From the NCBI GenBank assembly GCA_018241895.1, contig JAFECX010000045.1, forward strand, positions 1 to 37,611: DNA of 37,611 nucleotides, in the 5' to 3' direction. This document shows, one piece after another, positions 33,409 to 37,611 of the stretch. The notes beneath the pieces are model-generated. The model saw nothing but the letters and a program-made list of their open reading frames with translations, was not told where the DNA came from and did not search any database. Source of the stretch: Pseudomonadota bacterium. Lineage in GTDB: Bacteria > Pseudomonadota > Gammaproteobacteria > Burkholderiales > Burkholderiaceae_C. Within the stretch, counting starts at the first letter, position 1; each line of letters starts with the position of its first letter. Position numbers and translations under genes: made by a program.

Positions 33409-36400
33409 TCAGGCCGAGCGCTGCACTTCCGGTGTCGTCACCGGGCCCTTGCCGCTGAAGCGGTCGAGCGCAAGGTAGATGGCCGGCGTGATGTACAGCG
33501 TCACCGCCTGGCTGAAGACGAGCCCGCCGACGACCGCCAGGCCAAGCGGCTGGCGCAGCTCGGCTCCGGCGCCGATGCCCAGCGCGATCGGCACCGCACC
33601 CGTGGCCGCCGCGAGCGTCGTCATCATGATCGGGCGAAAGCGCAGCAGGCAGGCCTCGCGGATCGCCTGCGGCGCCGGCATGCCGCCCCGGCGCTGCGCG
33701 TCGAGCGCGAAATCGATCATCAGGATCGCGTTCTTCTTGACGATGCCGATCAGCAGCAGGATGCCGATGGTGGCGATCAGCGTCAGGTCCATGCCGAACA
33801 GCATCAGCGTCGCCAGCGCACCGACCGCCGCCGAGGGCAGGCCGGCCAGGATCGTGATCGGGTGGATGTAGCTCTCGTAGAGCACGCCCAGCAGCACGTA
33901 GATGACGAGCAGCGCCGAGACGATGAGGATCGCCTGCTTGCCCTGGCTGCTCTTGACCACGGCGGCGTCGCCGCCCCAGCGCGTGATGAGCGAATCGGGC
34001 ATCGCCAGCTGCCGGCGCATCTGCTCGATCTTCGCCGTCGCGTCGCCCAGCGCGACGCCGGGCGCGAGGTTGAAGCTCACCGTCACCGCCTGCAGCTGGC
34101 CGACGTGGTTGATCGAGGTCGGGCCGACCTTGCGCGCGACGGTCGAAAATGCCGTGATCGGCACCAGCGAACCGTTGGACGAGCGCACGTAGATGTTGTT
34201 GAAGGCGCGCTCGTCCTGCTTGTCCTCGGGCGCCACCTCCATGATGACCTGGTAGCTGTCGGTGGGCAGGTAGATCGTGCTCACCTGGCGCTCGCCGAAG
34301 GCGCTGTACAGCGCGGTGCGGATGCCGTCGATGGACACGCCGAGCGTGTTGGCGCGGTCGCGGTCGATCGAAAGCTGCGCCATCAGGCCGCGCAGCTGCG
34401 CATCGCTCGTCACGTCGCGGAAGGCCGGCTCGGCGCGCATGCGCTCCATGAGCCGGTTCGCCCAGCCGCTGATCTCGTCGGCCTTCACGCTTTGCAGGAT
34501 GTACTGGTATTGCGCCTTGCTCGGCCGCCCGCCCAGCTGCAGGTTCTGGATCGGGCGCATGAAGACGTTGATGCCCGCCAGCGGGCGCAGCTTGGCGCGC
34601 AGGCCCTCGATCACCTGCTTCATCGGTGCGCGCTCGCCGCGCGGCTTCAGCGTGACGAACATGCGCCCGGTGTTCTGCGCGCCGCTGCCGCCGTTGAACG
34701 AACTCACCGCGGCCACGTTCGGGTCGGCGCGCATGATCGCGGCGGCCTGGCCCTGCAGGCGCACCATCTCGGGGAACGACACGTCCTCGGCGGCCTCGGT
34801 GCTGACCGTGATCTGGCCGATGTCCTCCTCGGGAAAGAAGCCCTTCGGGATGGCGACGAACAGCCACGCCGTCGCCACGAAGGTGCCCAGCGCCACCAGC
34901 AGCACCGCGGGGCGGTGCGCGAGCGCGAAGTCCAGCGTGCGCGTGTAGCCGGCCAGCGTGGCGTCGAAGGCGCGCTCGAAGCTGCGCACCAGCACGCCCG
35001 GGCGCTTCTTGTGCGCCTCGTCGGTGAGCAGGCGGCTGGCGAGCATCGGCACCAGCGTGAGCGAGACGAAGGCCGAGACGACGATCGCCAGCGCGACGAC
35101 GACCGCGAACTCGTGGAACAGCAGCCCGATCACGCCCGGCATGAAGAAGATCGGGATGAACACCGCCACCAGCGAGCTCGAGATCGAGACGATCGTGAAG
35201 CCCACTTCGCGTGAGCCCTGGAGCGCGGCCTGGAACGGCGCCATGCCGTCCTCGACGTGGCGCATGATGTTCTCGAGCATGACGATGGCGTCGTCGACCA
35301 CCAGCCCCACCGCCAGCGTGAGCCCGAGCAGCGAGATGTTGTCCAGGCTGTACGAGAGCCCCCACAGCAGCGCGACCGCGCCCACCAGCGACACCGGCAG
35401 CGACAGCGCCGGGATCACGGTGGCGACGAAGCGGCGCAGGAACAGGAAGATCACGAGCACGACGAGCGCGATCGTGCCCATCATCGTCAGCGTGACGTCG
35501 TGCAGCGCCTCGCGCACCGACACCGAGCGGTCGTTGACCGGCGTCATCTGCACCGATTGCGGCAGCTGCGCCTGCAGCGCCGGCAGCGCGGCGCGCACGG
35601 CGTCGACCACGCGCACGGTGTTGGCGCCGGGCTGGCGCTGCACGGCCAGCGTGATCGAGGGCTCGCCGTTGAAGTTGCCGTAGGTCTTGACGGACTCGAG
35701 GCTGTCCTCGACGTCGGCCACGTCCTTCAGCCGCACCGGGTTGCCGCCGCGGTTGCTGACGATGAGCTCGGCGAACTCGGCGGCGCTGCTCAGCTGCTGG
35801 TTGGCCTGCAGCGTGAGCATCTGCTGCGGACCGTCGAGCGTGCCCACCGGCGTGTTGACGTTGGCCGCGCGCAGTGCCGCCGACAACTCGTCCAGCCCGA
35901 TGTTGCGCGCGGTGAGCGCGTCGGGGCGCACGCGCACGCGCACCGCGTAACGCTTGGCGCCGAAGATCATCACCTGCGCCACGCCGTCGATCGTCGACAG
36001 CGTGGGCGAGATCAGGTGCTCGGCGAAGTCCTGCAGGTCCGACGGCGGCAGCGAGGGCGACCTGAGCGAGATCAGCAGCACCGGTGCGTCGGCCGGGTTG
36101 ACCTTGCGGTACGACGGCGGCACCGTCATGTCCTGCGGCAGCGCGCGCTGCGAACGCAGCAGGGCCGCCTGCACGTCGAGCGAGGCGCCGTCGACGTTGC
36201 GCCCCTCGTCGAACTCGAGCGTGAGCGAGGTCACGCCGAGCGTGCTGGTGGAGCTGATGACACTCAGGCCCGGGATGGTCTGGAACTGCTGTTCCAGCGG
36301 CAGCGCGACCGAGGTGGCCATCGTCTCGGGGCTGGCGCCGGGCAGCACCGCGAAGACGTTGATCACCGGCGTGTCGTAGCTGGGCAGCGCCGAGATCGGG

Positions 36401-36495
36401 ATGCTGCGGTAGCCGATCACGCCGGCCAGCACGATCGCCAGGTTGAGCAGCACGGTGGTCACCGGCCGCCGGATGAAGAGTTCCGAGATGTTCAT
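33409..36495 (-). CDS. RND multidrug efflux inner-membrane transporter (HAE1 family)
   Basis: A 1028-residue proton-driven pump with twelve membrane helices and two large periplasmic loops. The proton-relay motif LVVDDAIVMLEN in TM4 and KKNAILMIDF in TM10 are intact, as are GASPETMATSVALPLEQQ and the porter domains. By overall resemblance it is closer to MdtB/MdtC/MuxB-type pumps than to AcrB. The ATG follows AGGAGC and overlaps the adaptor stop by 4 bases (ATGA), so the two are cotranscribed. No outer-membrane channel gene follows in the window. Confidence 0.95.
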   Translation of the reverse strand: MNISELFIRRPVTTVLLNLAIVLAGVIGYRSIPISALPSYDTPVINVFAVLPGASPETMATSVALPLEQQFQTIPGLSVISSTSTLGVTSLTLEFDEGRNVDGASLDVQAALLRSQRALPQDMTVPPSYRKVNPADAPVLLISLRSPSLPPSDLQDFAEHLISPTLSTIDGVAQVMIFGAKRYAVRVRVRPDALTARNIGLDELSAALRAANVNTPVGTLDGPQQMLTLQANQQLSSAAEFAELIVSNRGGNPVRLKDVADVEDSLESVKTYGNFNGEPSITLAVQRQPGANTVRVVDAVRAALPALQAQLPQSVQMTPVNDRSVSVREALHDVTLTMMGTIALVVLVIFLFLRRFVATVIPALSLPVSLVGAVALLWGLSYSLDNISLLGLTLAVGLVVDDAIVMLENIMRHVEDGMAPFQAALQGSREVGFTIVSISSSLVAVFIPIFFMPGVIGLLFHEFAVVVALAIVVSAFVSLTLVPMLASRLLTDEAHKKRPGVLVRSFERAFDATLAGYTRTLDFALAHRPAVLLVALGTFVATAWLFVAIPKGFFPEEDIGQITVSTEAAEDVSFPEMVRLQGQAAAIMRADPNVAAVSSFNGGSGAQNTGRMFVTLKPRGERAPMKQVIEGLRAKLRPLAGINVFMRPIQNLQLGGRPSKAQYQYILQSVKADEISGWANRLMERMRAEPAFRDVTSDAQLRGLMAQLSIDRDRANTLGVSIDGIRTALYSAFGERQVSTIYLPTDSYQVIMEVAPEDKQDERAFNNIYVRSSNGSLVPITAFSTVARKVGPTSINHVGQLQAVTVSFNLAPGVALGDATAKIEQMRRQLAMPDSLITRWGGDAAVVKSSQGKQAILIVSALLVIYVLLGVLYESYIHPITILAGLPSAAVGALATLMLFGMDLTLIATIGILLLIGIVKKNAILMIDFALDAQRRGGMPAPQAIREACLLRFRPIMMTTLAAATGAVPIALGIGAGAELRQPLGLAVVGGLVFSQAVTLYITPAIYLALDRFSGKGPVTTPEVQRSA

Positions 36496-37611
36496 CGCGA
36501 AGCTCCTGCGCCATCGGCTGCGCTGGCCGGCGCGCCGCGCCCGCTGCGCCCGCCGCCGCTGGCCGCCGCGGCACCGGACGGCGCGCGCACGACGACCGCC
36601 GAGCCCGGGCGCAGGTTCTGGCGTCCTTCGACGACGACGGTTGCGCCCGCCGCCACGCCGCTGACGGCGGCCTCCTCGCCCAGCGCGGCCACGACCTTCA
36701 CCGGCTGCATCACGGCATGGCCGTCGACGACCACGAAGGCAACCGCGCCCTGGGGCGTGGTCGCGATCGACGCCTGCGGAATCACCACCGCGCCTTCGAG
36801 CGTCCTCGCCACCAGCGAGGTGGCGACGTAGGCGCCCGGCCACAGGTTGTGCCGCGGGTTGTCGAAACGCGCCTTGAGCTTGATGGTTCCCGACGCGAGG
36901 TCGACGGCGTTGTCGACGAACTGCAGGCGGCCGCGCACCACCCCGGCGCCTCCCGGCAGCGTCACCGTGACCGGCGCCTGTGCGTGCAGCGCGGCAAGCA
37001 GCTGCGGCAGATGGCGCTGCGGCAGCGCGAACGCCACCTCGATGGGTTCGAGCTGCGTGATCGTGACCAGCGTCGTCTGGTTGGCGACGACCGAGCTGCC
37101 GGCAAAGACGTTGATCGTGCCCACGCGCCCGCCGCCCGGCGCGCTGACGCGGTTGTAGCCCAGCGTCAGGCGCGCGGCGTCGAGCGCGGCACGATCGGCG
37201 GCGAGCACGGCGCGCGCCGTCTCGACCAGCGTCTGGTTGGTGTCGACCGCGCCCTGGCTGACGAAGTTCTGCGCCAGCAGCTCGCGGCTGCGCTCGAGCT
37301 GGCGCTCGGCGTCGGCCAGCGCCGCCTCGTCCTTGGCCATCTGCGCGCGCAGCTTGGCCACGTTGGCCTCGTCGGCGCGCGCATCGAGCGTGAACAGCAG
37401 TTCGCCCGCCTTGACAAACTGGCCTTCGCGCACGTGCACGCGCGTGATCACGCTCGTGACCTGCGGCCGCACGTCGACGCTGCTGACCGGCACCACCGTG
37501 CCCGGGGCTTCGAGCACCAGCGGCACGTCGCGCACGCGCGCCGTGGCCACCGTGACGCTGACCGGCGGCCCCGCGGGCGCGGCGGGCGCGGCAGGCGCCG
37601 CAGCCGACGCG
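36492..37611 (-). CDS. RND efflux periplasmic adaptor (membrane fusion protein; 5' end outside window)
   Basis: About 373 visible residues of an HlyD/AcrA-type adaptor linking the RND pump to an outer-membrane channel. The frame stays open to the window end, through an Ala/Pro-rich linker (APAAPAGPPVSVTVA), so the signal sequence or lipid anchor is missing. Order: barrel-sandwich strands (LVLEAPGTVVPVSSVDVRPQ), alpha-hairpin (about 80-160), second lipoyl half (YNRVSAPGGGRVGTINVFAG) and beta-barrel. The C-terminal tail is Gly/Ser/Ala-rich. Internal GTGs would be wrong starts because upstream residues fit the family. Confidence 0.93.
   Translation of the reverse strand, partial: ASAAAPAAPAAPAGPPVSVTVATARVRDVPLVLEAPGTVVPVSSVDVRPQVTSVITRVHVREGQFVKAGELLFTLDARADEANVAKLRAQMAKDEAALADAERQLERSRELLAQNFVSQGAVDTNQTLVETARAVLAADRAALDAARLTLGYNRVSAPGGGRVGTINVFAGSSVVANQTTLVTITQLEPIEVAFALPQRHLPQLLAALHAQAPVTVTLPGGAGVVRGRLQFVDNAVDLASGTIKLKARFDNPRHNLWPGAYVATSLVARTLEGAVVIPQASIATTPQGAVAFVVVDGHAVMQPVKVVAALGEEAAVSGVAAGATVVVEGRQNLRPGSAVVVRAPSGAAAASGGGRSGRGAPASAADGAGASR

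Noticed and set aside
33200..36574. 1124-residue minus-strand open frame in another frame of the RND pump
   Set aside because: Composition is Arg/Ala/Gly-rich with no domain; the overlapping frame gives a complete RND transporter.

Overview
The window is high-GC DNA with dense, short-spaced operons and frequent GTG/TTG starts. Gene content and order (ccoI-S-N-O-Q-P-G-H next to fnr and hemN; clpS-clpA; lpxH-ppiB-ppiA-TPR divergent from cysS-glycosylase-accA-tilS-lysC) point to a betaproteobacterium of the Burkholderiales, probably near Rubrivivax, Leptothrix or Ideonella. This placement comes from recalled gene order and protein resemblance; no search was run.

Layout. 1-10557: a micro-oxic respiration block. 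It holds the copper ATPase CcoI (cut by the window start), CcoS, the cbb3 oxidase subunits CcoN/O/Q/P, the assembly proteins CcoG and a short FixH/CcoH, a small membrane protein, an Fe-S-type Fnr regulator on the opposite strand, the anaerobic coproporphyrinogen dehydrogenase HemN and a TauE/DsbD-like membrane protein. FNR-type boxes precede ccoN and hemN with the same spacing to a -10-like element, so Fnr probably drives both oxidase and heme supply when oxygen is low. 10558-12280: a tiny secreted Lys/Ala-rich protein with its own terminator, then icd. 12281-15589: a four-gene cassette (exported two-cysteine protein, PqqD-like protein, HprK-related kinase A, nucleotidyltransferase) behind a good sigma-54 promoter match. 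This resembles the functionally obscure 'HPr-rel-A' system. The kinase carries a hexanucleotide repeat encoding a (Gly-Glu)n tail that runs into the next gene.

15670-29311: mostly housekeeping. aspA and a cold-shock protein are on the minus strand and clpS-clpA on the plus strand. A minus-strand run TPR-ppiA-ppiB-lpxH-mtfA is followed by the plus-strand run cysS-glycosylase-accA-tilS-lysC and tRNA-Ser(GCU).

29333-37611: accessory genes, all on the minus strand. The standout is a 676-residue protein in which a Wzz/GumC-like chain-length regulator is fused, where tyrosine autokinases usually sit, to a tyrosine-recombinase-like domain that has lost most catalytic residues. It is followed by a urea transporter, a 157-bp MITE-like element with terminal inverted repeats and 5-bp direct repeats, a small protein resembling half of a sulfur oxygenase reductase, and an RND efflux pump with its adaptor (cut by the window end).

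Best candidates for something undescribed are the Wzz-recombinase fusion and the sigma-54 HPr-rel-A cassette with its putative exported substrate.
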